Assembly (NCBI GenBank): GCA_002404015.1
Contig: DHIW01000087.1
Coordinates: 1-50,874, forward strand
Direction of reading: 5' to 3'
Source: Chloroflexi bacterium UBA4736
Lineage (GTDB): Bacteria; Chloroflexota; Dormibacteria; Dormibacterales; Dormibacteraceae
Length of the DNA stretch: 50,874 bases
Both the position numbers and the translations under genes were made by a program. Below the pieces are notes generated by a model that saw nothing but the letters and a program-made list of their open reading frames with translations, had not been told where the DNA came from and ran no database searches. Each line of letters opens with the position of its first letter. The stretch's first letter is position 1. This document shows positions 24,299 through 31,580 of this stretch, piece by piece.

Positions 24299-24732
24299 CA
24301 GTTCATGTCCGGGATCTCGGGAGCCTCGGCCGCCGAGCGGGCGGCGGCGGCCCGGATCGCCTTCGCCAAAGCGACCCCCAGCTCCGCCAGGTCGAGGGGC
24401 TTCATGAGGTAGCCGTCAGCGCCCAACTCGATCGCCCGCTCGCGGGCCTCCCGGCTGGGGTCGGCCGACAGGACGATCAGCGCCGGCCGGCGCTGAGGCG
24501 GCGCGTCCCGCAGCCGATCCAGGACCCCATACCCGTCGAGGACCGGCATATGGAGATCGAGCAGGACCGCGTCGATGTGCTGCCGCTCGAGCGCCGCCAG
24601 GGCCTGCTCGCCGTCGGCGGCGACCAGGACCGTGCAGCCCTGAGAGCCCAGGGACTCGACCACCAGCTCACGGGACAGGGGGTCGTCGTCGGCGACCAGT
24701 ATCTGGGGGCCTGACAGGCCCTGGGTTTCCAT
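24298..24732 (-). CDS. Stand-alone response-regulator receiver protein
   Basis: 144 aa. A complete receiver fold: acidic pair in ILVADDDPLSRELV, phospho-acceptor Asp in AVLLDLHMPVLDGYG, Ser in LIVLSADPS and Lys in GYLMKPLDLAEL. A short Ala-rich tail follows; there is no output domain. Stand-alone receivers (CheY/SpoIIA-like) pass a phosphate signal to another protein by contact. It is the first gene of the pcaH-pcaG unit and is coupled to pcaH by TGATG. No histidine kinase adjoins it. What it has to do with protocatechuate use is unknown. Confidence 0.88.
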   Translation of the reverse strand: METQGLSGPQILVADDDPLSRELVVESLGSQGCTVLVAADGEQALAALERQHIDAVLLDLHMPVLDGYGVLDRLRDAPPQRRPALIVLSADPSREARERAIELGADGYLMKPLDLAELGVALAKAIRAAAARSAAEAPEIPDMN

Positions 24733-24825
24733 CGCCCTCCCAGCGTAATCGGCGATCGAGGTTGTGGCGCAGGGCCGGATTCGAGGCCCCGGCGATAGTT
24801 CGCAGGCTGCTAGCGTGGCTCAGGG

Positions 24826-25959
24826 ATGGAGCGGGCATACGACGCTGACGCGGTGGTGGTCGGCGCGGGTCCCACGGGATGTGCGCTCAGCCTCGACCTG
24901 CGCCGGCGAGGTTGGCGGGTGCTGCTCCTCGACAAGGCCGCCTTCCCGCGCGACAAGCCGTGCGGCGAGGGCATGATGCCCAGCGGAGTCCGCCGGCTGG
25001 CCGAGCTGGGGGTCGATCTCTCGAGTTTCCCCAGCCTCGAGGGGATCCGTTACCGGCTGCCCGACGGAAGCTCGGCCGGCGGGCGCTTCCGAGCTGGACC
25101 TGGGCGCGGGGTGCGCAGGGAGCGCCTGGACGCGATGCTGGCCGAGCTGGCCCAGGCCCGAACCGGGGTTGAGGTGACAGGCGTCTCGCCGGCTGCCGGC
25201 GGTGTGGAGGTCGCCACCGCGTCTGGCGGGCTTCGCTGCCGAGCCCTTGTCGGCTGCGACGGGCTTCGCTCCCCGGTGCGCGCCATGCTCGGCTGGGACC
25301 GCGCGCCGGGCGCGAACCGGCGGCACGCGGTCGTGGGACACCTTGCCGCCGAGCGGCAGCGCCAGGCCGAGATAGTGGTCACGGTCCTTCAGGGTCGGGA
25401 GGTTTACTCAGCGCCGTCCGGGCCGGACGAGATGCTCGTCGCGCTGCTGGGCCCGCCCGGCAGCCTGAGGGCGCCGGGCCGGAGCGTCGAGGAAACCTAC
25501 CGGGAAGCAGTCGAGCAAGCGCACCCGGAGCTCGCGGGCGCGCCCCTTTCCGCGCGGCTCTGGGGCGCGGGCCCGTTTCGCACCAGCCCGCAGACCGTGG
25601 CCAGGGGCCGGGTGTTCCTGGCCGGCGACGCGGCCGGCTTCATCGACCCCCTGACGGGCGACGCAATGGCGGCGGGCCTGGCCGGGGCGGCCGCCCTGGC
25701 GCAGTTCCTGACAGCCGATCTCGCCCACGCGGCCCCGCGCTACCGGCGGTGGTATGCGGGCCAGTGGCGGCGCCGCCGCCTCGTCACAGGACTGGCGCTG
25801 ACCCTGACCGGCTCGCAGGGCCTGGCCGCTCGGGCCCTGGCCGGCGTGAGCCGGCGGCCCGCCGCGCTCGACCGCCTCCTGGAGGTGAACGACGGCTCGC
25901 GCCGCCTGAGCCAGGTCGCTGTCGCCGACTGGGCGGCCCTCGCGGGGCTCGGCGGATGA
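24826..25959 (+). CDS. FAD-dependent oxidoreductase, geranylgeranyl-reductase family
   Basis: 377 aa. The N-terminal FAD-binding motif VVVGAGPTGCALSLDLRRRG is followed by PCGEGMMPSG, typical of geranylgeranyl-reductase-like and related monooxygenase-fold flavoproteins, and a second FAD motif GRVFLAGDAAGFIDPLTGDA near 265. Members reduce prenyl double bonds or hydroxylate or halogenate ring systems. It overlaps the downstream type III polyketide synthase by ATGA, so it probably modifies that enzyme's product. Substrate uncertain. Confidence 0.85.
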   Translation: MERAYDADAVVVGAGPTGCALSLDLRRRGWRVLLLDKAAFPRDKPCGEGMMPSGVRRLAELGVDLSSFPSLEGIRYRLPDGSSAGGRFRAGPGRGVRRERLDAMLAELAQARTGVEVTGVSPAAGGVEVATASGGLRCRALVGCDGLRSPVRAMLGWDRAPGANRRHAVVGHLAAERQRQAEIVVTVLQGREVYSAPSGPDEMLVALLGPPGSLRAPGRSVEETYREAVEQAHPELAGAPLSARLWGAGPFRTSPQTVARGRVFLAGDAAGFIDPLTGDAMAAGLAGAAALAQFLTADLAHAAPRYRRWYAGQWRRRRLVTGLALTLTGSQGLAARALAGVSRRPAALDRLLEVNDGSRRLSQVAVADWAALAGLGG

Positions 25960-27029
25960 CGAGCGGGTTCCTCGGCTTCGGGGTTGCCTTTCCCGACCAC
26001 TCCTTCGACAACACGGAGTCCCGGGAGGCGCTCCGGCGCCTCTGGCCCCGGCTCCGGCAGGTTGGAGGGGCCGAGCCGGGTCCAGGGCTGAGGCATACGG
26101 TCGAGCCCCTCGAGAAAGTGATCGCGGCCCACGGTCTCGGCGACGCCATGAAGCTCTTCGCCAAGCACGCGCCGGCGCTGGCGGAGAGCGCAGCCCGCGA
26201 CGCGCTCCGCGCGTCCGGCACCCAGCCGGAGGAGATCGACGTCGTGATCTCCGTCTCCTGCACCGGCTACCTGGTGCCTTCGCTGGGCGCGCACCTGGTG
26301 CGCCGGCTGGGCCTTCGCCCGGACGTGGTGCGGCTGCCCCTGACGGAGCTCGGCTGCTCGGGCGGAAGTGCCGCCGTCGCGGCCGCCCACCGGCACCTGG
26401 TGGGCTACCCCCAAGCACGGGTCCTGGTGGTCGCGGTCGAGCTACCCTCGCTGAGCTTCCAGCCCGGCGATCGCTCCCTCGACAACCTGACCGCCTCGAT
26501 GGTCTTCGGAGATGGTGCCGTAGCCTCCGTGATGGGGGACGGCGGCGACCTCTCGGTCGCGGCGGCGGCGTCCCACCTGATCGAGGACAGCTCCGAGCTG
26601 CTCGGTTTCGAGCTGCGCGACGGCGGCTTCCACGTCGTGCTCGACCGCCGGCTGCCGGGCCGGATCGAGCGCAGCCTGGGCCCGCTCGTGGCGCGGTTCC
26701 GCAGCCGGCAGGGGCTCGACCGGCTGGACTTCGTCGTGGTTCACGCCGGCGGCCCCCGGATACTCCAGGCGGTGAACCGCGCCCTGGGCTTCGAAGCGGA
26801 TGAGCTGGCAATCTCCCAACGCGCGTTCGAGAAGGCCGGGAACATGTCGTCGGCCTCCATCCTCTTCGGGCTGTCCGAGCTCGCCGGCGGCCTCGAGGGA
26901 CCGGCGGGCGACGGCCTCGCGATCGCGTTCGGCCCTGGGGTCACGGTCGAGCTCACCCACCTGCGCTGGAGGCCCCGTCAGAACACGCCGGGGAAGAAGC
27001 GCGAGCGCCCGGAGAACGCCTCGGAGTAG
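25956..27029 (+). CDS. Type III polyketide synthase (chalcone/stilbene synthase family)
   Basis: 357 aa from the ATG overlapping the FAD gene. The Cys-His-Asn triad is readable: Cys in LTELGCSGGSAAVA (near 133), His in VVVHAGGPRIL (near 268) and Asn in KAGNMSSASILFG (near 302). FGDGAVASVMG and AFGPGVTVEL complete the thiolase fold. The enzyme condenses malonyl-CoA onto an acyl starter to make pyrones or resorcinols; in bacteria with this gene set the starter is often a long fatty acyl chain. Its 3' end overlaps the opposite-strand methyltransferase gene by 52 bp. Confidence 0.93.
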   Translation: MTSGFLGFGVAFPDHSFDNTESREALRRLWPRLRQVGGAEPGPGLRHTVEPLEKVIAAHGLGDAMKLFAKHAPALAESAARDALRASGTQPEEIDVVISVSCTGYLVPSLGAHLVRRLGLRPDVVRLPLTELGCSGGSAAVAAAHRHLVGYPQARVLVVAVELPSLSFQPGDRSLDNLTASMVFGDGAVASVMGDGGDLSVAAAASHLIEDSSELLGFELRDGGFHVVLDRRLPGRIERSLGPLVARFRSRQGLDRLDFVVVHAGGPRILQAVNRALGFEADELAISQRAFEKAGNMSSASILFGLSELAGGLEGPAGDGLAIAFGPGVTVELTHLRWRPRQNTPGKKRERPENASE

Positions 27030-27529
27030 CCGGGCCGAGCCGCCAGGAGGCGTTCCTCGGCTCGGATCCGGTCGGCCAGGACCAGGCTGTCGACGATCGA
27101 GAGCGCCAGCGCGCTCATCCAGGCGCCACCCAGCATCGGCAGTGCCAGGAACTCGACGGCCACCGCCAGGTAGTTGGGGTGGCGGATGTAGCGGTAGGGT
27201 CCCGCCGTCACCGGGACGAGGTCGTCAGGCACCACCGCGCGCACGTTCCAGCTCCGGCCCAGGCTGGCGATGCTCCACCAGCGCAGGCCGGTGGCGCCGG
27301 CGAGCAGCGCCAGCCAGAGACCGGCGGCGCGCGGTCGCGGGCGCCGGATCGCGACCTCGGCCAGCGGCAGCGTGAAGAGCGCCACGTTGATTGCCACCAT
27401 GACCGGGTAGGTGCGGGCCGCGGCCCGGCTGCCGCGATAGCCGCTCTCGTGGCGGCGGGAGACCGCCAGCTCGCGGACGCGCTGCAGGCCGACCAGGGCC
27501 ACGATGGAGGCATAAGTGGCACCTCTCAC
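26978..27529 (-). CDS. Isoprenylcysteine carboxyl methyltransferase (ICMT)-family membrane protein
   Basis: 183 aa, GTG start. Four or so hydrophobic segments and the ICMT C-terminal motif VTAGPYRYIRHPNYLAV, then EERLLAARPGYSEAF. Such integral membrane enzymes use S-adenosylmethionine. In Bacillus a type III PKS gene is paired with an ICMT-like gene (bpsA-bpsB) that methylates alkylpyrones; the same pairing occurs here, but the genes are convergent and overlap by 52 bp instead of being in tandem. Likely product modification: O-methylation of the polyketide. Confidence 0.88.
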   Translation of the reverse strand: MRGATYASIVALVGLQRVRELAVSRRHESGYRGSRAAARTYPVMVAINVALFTLPLAEVAIRRPRPRAAGLWLALLAGATGLRWWSIASLGRSWNVRAVVPDDLVPVTAGPYRYIRHPNYLAVAVEFLALPMLGGAWMSALALSIVDSLVLADRIRAEERLLAARPGYSEAFSGRSRFFPGVF

Positions 27530-27563
27530 CGCTCAAACCTTACCGGCGGGCTATGGTGGCCCC

Positions 27564-27911
27564 ATGTCAAGGAGGCTGCGAGACCTCCTGGCTGACGACG
27601 CTCCGCCCGTGCTGCCGGGAGGCTACTGGCGGAACCGGCCGGTCTCGGAGCGGGTGCAGCTCTTTCGGCGGCTTCGGGAGCGGGTGCCCGACCTGGAGGT
27701 CGGGGACGAATACCGAGTGGCCGGGCGCGTGCGCCTGGCGCCCGGTCGCACGCTGGCTGCCGGGGAGACGCTGAAGGCGCGCCTCCATTCCGTGTTCACC
27801 GATACCGCGCAGCCCTACTGCGTCTTCATCGAGACCCGCGCCGAGATCGAGTACTACTTCAGGGTTTCGCTTCAGGATCTCGTGGAGGAGCTGGTCCGGG
27901 TCGAGCGCTGA
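27564..27911 (+). CDS. Conserved-looking protein of unknown function
   Basis: 115 aa from the ATG at 27564; the 16 codons upstream look non-coding. Soluble. Begins MSRRLRDLLADDAPP, contains ERVQLFRRLRERVPDLEVGD and a beta-rich middle, and ends in a segment FIETRAEIEYYFRVSLQDLV. No family recognised. Its 3' end overlaps the opposite-strand ferredoxin gene by 40 bp, and it is divergent from the ICMT gene (34 bp gap). The overlap means one of the two 3' ends could be misjudged, but both reading frames have protein-like composition. Confidence 0.5.
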   Translation: MSRRLRDLLADDAPPVLPGGYWRNRPVSERVQLFRRLRERVPDLEVGDEYRVAGRVRLAPGRTLAAGETLKARLHSVFTDTAQPYCVFIETRAEIEYYFRVSLQDLVEELVRVER

Positions 27912-28108
27912 CGGAGCGCCAGCGCCAGCACCGGGCAGCCGGCCACCGCGCGCCGGCTGTGGTCGAGCAGGTGGCTGGGCACCGGCCCGGAGACGATGAT
28001 CGGGTAGCCCCAGTCGTCGAGCGTGATCAGCTTGGGAAGCAGCTCCGCGCAGAGGCCGTGGCCGTCGCAGCGGGTGCGGTCGATCCAGATCTCGAACTCC
28101 TTCTTCAT
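27872..28108 (-). CDS. Ferredoxin, probably [3Fe-4S] type
   Basis: 78 aa. Cys spacing is RTRCDGHGLCAELLP (C-X5-C) and later AVAGCPVLAL, the three-Cys pattern of small 3Fe-4S ferredoxins that serve P450s and other oxidoreductases. The C-terminal 15 residues are basic and low complexity and overlap the convergent gene. It is the last gene of the ApbE-cytochrome b-NuoF-like operon and overlaps the NuoF-like gene by ATGA, so it is probably a soluble electron carrier for that chain. Confidence 0.82.
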   Translation of the reverse strand: MKKEFEIWIDRTRCDGHGLCAELLPKLITLDDWGYPIIVSGPVPSHLLDHSRRAVAGCPVLALALRQRSTRTSSSTRS

Positions 28109-29313
28109 GCCCGCAGAGCTCCGGCCCGCGTCCGCCCGCAGGCGGCCTCGAACTCGTCATCGAAGACCTGGAGCGCCGAGCGGAGGAAGCCCACCGCGCC
28201 GTCCGGATGCCGGCACGCGCCTCGGCCGGCGACCTCTGCGCTCCAGCGCCGGAGGCGTTCGAGGTCCTGGCCATGCGAGCTGCCGGCGGCAATCCGCTCG
28301 CAGGCGTCCGCGAGCGCCCTCAGCCCGAAGAAGCAGGGCCCGCACTGGGAGGCGCTCTCGCCGGCCAGGTAGCGCACCACCCGGGCCGTTTCCGCGACGG
28401 GCGAGGCCGTTTCCGGCAGCACCCAGAGCACACCACAGCCGAGAGACCGGCCGGCGGCCCGGAGCCCGGACGCGTCGACCCGCAGGTCGTTGGCCTCGCC
28501 GGCCTCGACCCAGGAACCGAAGTAACCACCCAGGAGGACGGCGCGGGCGCCGCCATCGGTTCCGCCGGCCAGGCCCAGCACATCCCCGACGGGGAGGCCG
28601 GCGGCGACTTCCACGACCCCCGGATAGCGAACGGCGCCGCCGATCGTCAACAGGACCGTTCCCGCCGCCGAACCGTGGCCCAGGGACCTGAACCACTCGT
28701 CACCGCGGCGCGCGATCAGGGCAGCGTGGGCCAGGCTCTCGACGTTCTGCACCAGGGTCGGGCGGCCGTCCACGCCGCGCTCGAAGGGCCGCGGCGGGAC
28801 CGCGATCGGGAGGGACGCGCCCGTGTTCACGAAGTTGACGGCCGCGCTCTCCTCGCCGGTGACGTAGCCGGCGGGAGCCAGCACGATCTCGGCGCGGCGG
28901 CGGTCCGCCGGCCGCTCCTGGAGCGCCCGCGTCATGGCGGCGGCGGCCTCGGGATGGTCCTCGCCCAGGTAGATGACGACCCGGTCGGCGCCGACCGCAT
29001 CGGCGGCCAGGAACGCGCCGTCCAGAACGAGGTGCGGCCGGGCGCACATCAGCACCTGGTCCTTACGGCTGAGCGGCTCGCCCTCCGAACCGTTGGCCAG
29101 GACGACGGCCGGGCCCGGGGAGGAGGCGACGGCACGCCACTTCGTTCCGACCGGGAACGAGGCGCCGCCCCGGCCGAGCAGGCCGCTTCGCTCGATCACC
29201 CCGATCAGGTCCGGGCCGGCGGCGGGAAGCGGGCCGACCCGGCCCAGGTGGTGCTGCAGGCCCTCGGCGCCGGCGCGCGGGTCGGGGCCGGCGAGCAGGC
29301 TCGAGCCGGTCAT
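28105..29313 (-). CDS. NuoF-like (51-kDa) flavoprotein with an incomplete Fe-S motif
   Basis: 402 aa. FMN/NADH-binding motifs of the NADH dehydrogenase 51-kDa family: LLGRGGASFPVGTKW (near 48), VLANGSEGEPLSRKDQVLM (near 72) and YVTGEESAAVNF. An SLBB-like segment (GVVEVAAGLPVGDVLGLAGG) follows. The C-terminal cluster motif reads ESASQCGPCFFGL and later GRGACRHPDG: relative to ESCGxCxPCREG the first Cys is Ala, leaving three Cys. The cluster may be [3Fe-4S] or altered. Flanked by ATGA overlaps with the cytochrome b and ferredoxin genes. Predicted to exchange electrons between NAD(P)H or ferredoxin and the membrane cytochrome. Confidence 0.85.
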   Translation of the reverse strand: MTGSSLLAGPDPRAGAEGLQHHLGRVGPLPAAGPDLIGVIERSGLLGRGGASFPVGTKWRAVASSPGPAVVLANGSEGEPLSRKDQVLMCARPHLVLDGAFLAADAVGADRVVIYLGEDHPEAAAAMTRALQERPADRRRAEIVLAPAGYVTGEESAAVNFVNTGASLPIAVPPRPFERGVDGRPTLVQNVESLAHAALIARRGDEWFRSLGHGSAAGTVLLTIGGAVRYPGVVEVAAGLPVGDVLGLAGGTDGGARAVLLGGYFGSWVEAGEANDLRVDASGLRAAGRSLGCGVLWVLPETASPVAETARVVRYLAGESASQCGPCFFGLRALADACERIAAGSSHGQDLERLRRWSAEVAGRGACRHPDGAVGFLRSALQVFDDEFEAACGRTRAGALRA

Positions 29314-29897
29314 TGCCGGGGACCCCGCTGCACACCGCTTCGAAAGCGCACGCGCTCACCGGCCAGCGGGTCGCCGGCCGGCCCGAGCAGACGCGCTGCG
29401 AGGACGATTCCGACGCTGCCGATGCAGACCACGTCCAGCGCCAGCATCCAGCCGGCGCCTGAATCGGTGCCGGTGCCCCAGCCGTGAGCGACCGCGATTG
29501 GCCACGAGGCGTAGGCCAGCCAGTGGACGAGCCGCCAGGTCCGGTGGCCGAGCCAGCCCCGCAGCAGGCTGGTGACGACGATGGCTGCCATGAGCTCCGC
29601 GGCGACCGCACCAAGTCCCAGCCAGAAGGTCCGGTAGTAGGAGCTGAACGGGACCACCGCCGCGCCCCAACCCAGGTTGGTGAAGGGATCGACCACGGCG
29701 GTGACGATGTGCAGGAGCAGGAACAGCACCGCCACCAGCGAGAGGTTGCGATGCAGGTGGGTCGTGAGAAAGCGGGGCCAGCCAGGGGCCTCGAAACGGG
29801 TGGCGCCGAGGATTCCGAGCACCACGACGCCGGAGAGCAGAACGAGGCTCACCGCGCCCGCGCCCCGGGTGGCGTACCACAGGATGCTGTTGTTCAC
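29310..29897 (-). CDS. Ferric-reductase-like transmembrane cytochrome b
   Basis: 195 aa from the GTG at 29897, whose GTGA overlaps the apbE stop. About six hydrophobic helices. Four His in paired positions suit two stacked b hemes: HLHRNLSLVAVLFLLLHIVT and HRTWRLVHWLAYASW with AVAHGWGTG. This is the membrane domain of the ferric reductase/NOX superfamily without the fused FAD/NAD domain; that role is presumably filled by the NuoF-like protein. It should carry electrons across the cytoplasmic membrane. The overlap with genes on both sides (GTGA, ATGA) fixes it firmly in the operon. Confidence 0.87.
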   Translation of the reverse strand: MNNSILWYATRGAGAVSLVLLSGVVVLGILGATRFEAPGWPRFLTTHLHRNLSLVAVLFLLLHIVTAVVDPFTNLGWGAAVVPFSSYYRTFWLGLGAVAAELMAAIVVTSLLRGWLGHRTWRLVHWLAYASWPIAVAHGWGTGTDSGAGWMLALDVVCIGSVGIVLAARLLGPAGDPLAGERVRFRSGVQRGPRQ

Positions 29898-30853
29898 CGG
29901 CTCGGGCTCTCGATCAGCTGCGGCCAGCCCGCGAGGCGGCTGACGGCGCCGCTGTGGTCCACCAGCCTGGCCGGCAGCCCGCCGGCCTCGAGCCACTCGA
30001 CCGCAGCGTCGCCCAACACGATCGCCGCCGTAGAGGCCGTGTTGGCGTCGACGCAGGTGGCCGCAACGACCGTCGCCGTGCGCCAGGGCCCCCCGGCGGG
30101 CAGCCCCGTGACCGGGTCGATGATGTGGTGAAGGGTGATCCCGCCGCGAGTCCAGCGCCGGACTGTGGTGCTGGACGTGGCGACGCCGCATTCCCAGATC
30201 CGGATCGCCTCGGCGGCGTCGGAGATCGCCTCGCCGCTGTCCTCGCTGACCTGGACCTGCCAGCCGCCGGGGGGGATCTCGCCGCGGGTGGCGATGTCTC
30301 CTCCCACGCTCACCAGCACGCCACCGCCTGCGACGGCCAGCGCCGCGTCCGCGGCCATGTCGGTGGCGAGCGCCTTGGCCGTCGCGCCAAGGTCGATCTC
30401 CACCCCGGCAGGAACCCAGGCGGTGCCGCGAGCGCGATCGAAGGCGACGTGCTGCCAGCCCACGACCGGGATCGCGACGAGCCGGATGGCGCCCCCCTCG
30501 GCGGGCAGGGCCGCGAAGTCGCGGTCGTAGCCGGCCAGCTTCAAGGCGGCGCCCACTGTGGGGTCAACCGCTCCTCCCGACAGCTCGGCGGCGCGCAGCG
30601 CGACATCGAGAGCCCTGCCCAGGAGCGGGCTGACCGACACCTTCCTGCCAGGCGTGGAGTTGAGCCGGCTCAGCTCGCTGCCCGGCCGGAAGCGGCTACA
30701 TGAGTCGTCGATGTCGCGCAGGACGGCATCGACGGCGGCCTTGGCTTCAACGACAGCCCGCGGGTCGGTGACGACGACCCGCACCGCGCATCCCAGCGCT
30801 CTGCCTTCGGCGATCCCGACCTCAGGCTCCGTCCGGCTGCCGAACGCTCCCAT
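29894..30853 (-). CDS. apbE: FAD:protein FMN transferase (ApbE family)
   Basis: 319 aa. ApbE motifs in order: SRFRPGSELSRLNS (FAD-binding, near 55), SGGAVDPTVGAALKLAGYD (near 92), EIDLGATAKALATDMAAD (near 152), VSVGGDIATRG (near 182), and HHIIDPVTGLPAG with ATCVDANTAST (near 245-270, Mg2+ and catalytic region). ApbE moves FMN from FAD onto a Ser/Thr of a target protein, giving covalent flavoproteins in electron-transfer chains. No signal peptide or lipobox is visible, so it may work inside the cell. It is coupled by TGATG to a preceding small anchored protein, the likely target. No FMN-binding (PF04205-type) domain protein is in the window. Confidence 0.92.
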   Translation of the reverse strand: MGAFGSRTEPEVGIAEGRALGCAVRVVVTDPRAVVEAKAAVDAVLRDIDDSCSRFRPGSELSRLNSTPGRKVSVSPLLGRALDVALRAAELSGGAVDPTVGAALKLAGYDRDFAALPAEGGAIRLVAIPVVGWQHVAFDRARGTAWVPAGVEIDLGATAKALATDMAADAALAVAGGGVLVSVGGDIATRGEIPPGGWQVQVSEDSGEAISDAAEAIRIWECGVATSSTTVRRWTRGGITLHHIIDPVTGLPAGGPWRTATVVAATCVDANTASTAAIVLGDAAVEWLEAGGLPARLVDHSGAVSRLAGWPQLIESPSR

Positions 30854-31173
30854 CAGGAGCCCCCGGAGACGGCCTTTGAGGGCGCTGCCGTCGCCGCGGG
30901 CTGGGGGGTCGCGGCGGCCGCCTGGAGGCCTGACCCGGTGGTGGTGGTCGTCGTCGTGGTCGCCGCCGAGGTGGCGGCCGCGCTGGAGGCGGCGGCGCCG
31001 CTGCTCGCGCTGGCGGTGGCCGCCGACGAGCCCGGGATGGTGGCAGCGCTGACCCCCGCCAAGATGGCGACGGCGACCGAGGCGCCGCCGGCGGTTCCCA
31101 GCGTCAGCCGGCGAAGGCGACGCAGCGCCCGGTTGCGAGAGTCGGGCGTGAAGGCCCGGTTGTTATTTTCCAT
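30853..31173 (-). CDS. Small membrane-anchored protein with AVSGGS C-terminus (paralogue A1)
   Basis: 106 aa from the ATG at 31173. A basic N-terminus (RNRALRRLRRL) precedes a hydrophobic helix (GGASVAVAILAGVSAATIPG), then an Ala/Ser/Thr-rich linker with an eight-Thr run, and the tail APSKAVSGGS. A paralogue (33339-33686) shares ALRRLRRLT, SAATIPG and the tail APSRAVSGGS, while the linkers differ. This pattern, conserved anchor and tail around a variable linker, suggests the tail is functional. As the first gene of an apbE operon (TGATG overlap), it may be the FMN acceptor; SGGS loosely resembles the known (S/T)GA(S/T) site but lacks the usual Asp and Ala. No known family recognised. Confidence 0.65.
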   Translation of the reverse strand: MENNNRAFTPDSRNRALRRLRRLTLGTAGGASVAVAILAGVSAATIPGSSAATASASSGAAASSAAATSAATTTTTTTTGSGLQAAAATPQPAATAAPSKAVSGGS

Positions 31174-31217
31174 GAGCCCAACGATGGCCGCCGGCCCTGC
31201 GCTGAACCTGTGAGAGA

Positions 31218-31232
31218 GCTCAGAAGTTGCTG
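31218..31232 (-). promoter_or_regulatory. CAGGAAAC-type regulatory motif (copy 2, divergent) upstream of the apbE operon
   Basis: Minus-strand sequence CAGCAACTTCTGAGC, ending 44 bp before the A1 start codon, matches the copy at 33731-33745 at 11 of 15 positions, with the same orientation and distance. On the plus strand GAAGTT occurs at 31223 and 31234, an exact 11-bp repeat. Confidence 0.45.
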
Positions 31233-31270
31233 TGAAGTTTTCCGCCCGGTCTGGGCCCAGACGCACGAAC

Positions 31271-31290
31271 GGCCGGCTCGACAGCCGGCC
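31271..31290. terminator. Terminator-like hairpin after B1
   Basis: Perfect 8-bp stem GGCCGGCT/AGCCGGCC with a 4-base loop, about 30 bp past the stop of the - strand small secreted protein B1. A weaker hairpin (AGGTT/AACCT at 31301-31314) lies between. Confidence 0.6.
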
Positions 31291-31319
31291 GCCGTGTGCA
31301 GGTTGGGGAACCTGTCGGG

Positions 31320-31580
31320 TTAGGGGACGGTCGGTACCTGCCCCGCGTTCTCCTGGGCCTCACGGGCGGCGCTCTCGCCGGCCTCGTGGGCCGCGGTCTC
31401 GTTCGGTGTGAACGTGCCTGCCGCTGGCGCTGTCGCAGCGGCCGGCGTGGCTGCGACCGTAGTCGTCGCGGCGCTGGCCGCAACCGCGCTGGTCCCCCAG
31501 AAGGCTGCGCCGATGACGCCGCCCGCCAGCATCGAGGCCGCAACAGCGCCTCCCGCGATGAACATTCTGATCCGGTTCAT
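31320..31580 (-). CDS. Small secreted protein with HE..ESAAREAQENAGQ tail (paralogue B1)
   Basis: 86 aa. SD sequence AGGAG at 31590-31594 places the ATG at 31580. Signal-like N-terminus MNRIRMFIAGGAVAASMLAG, an Ala/Thr-rich middle, and a charged conserved tail: GTFTPNETAAHEAGESAARE then AQENAGQVPTVP. A paralogue B2 at 32929-33213 shares the start and nearly the whole tail. Short proteins with such NEDxxHExxES tails recur in related genomes, usually with unknown role. Probably exported; the tail, rich in Glu and carrying one His, might bind metal, but this is speculative. Confidence 0.68.
   Translation of the reverse strand: MNRIRMFIAGGAVAASMLAGGVIGAAFWGTSAVAASAATTTVAATPAAATAPAAGTFTPNETAAHEAGESAAREAQENAGQVPTVP

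Noticed and set aside
25408..26811. 467-codon minus-strand open frame
   Set aside because: Antisense of the FAD reductase and PKS genes; Arg/Pro/Gly-rich low complexity.
28207..29487. 426-codon plus-strand open frame
   Set aside because: Antisense of the NuoF-like and cytochrome b genes.
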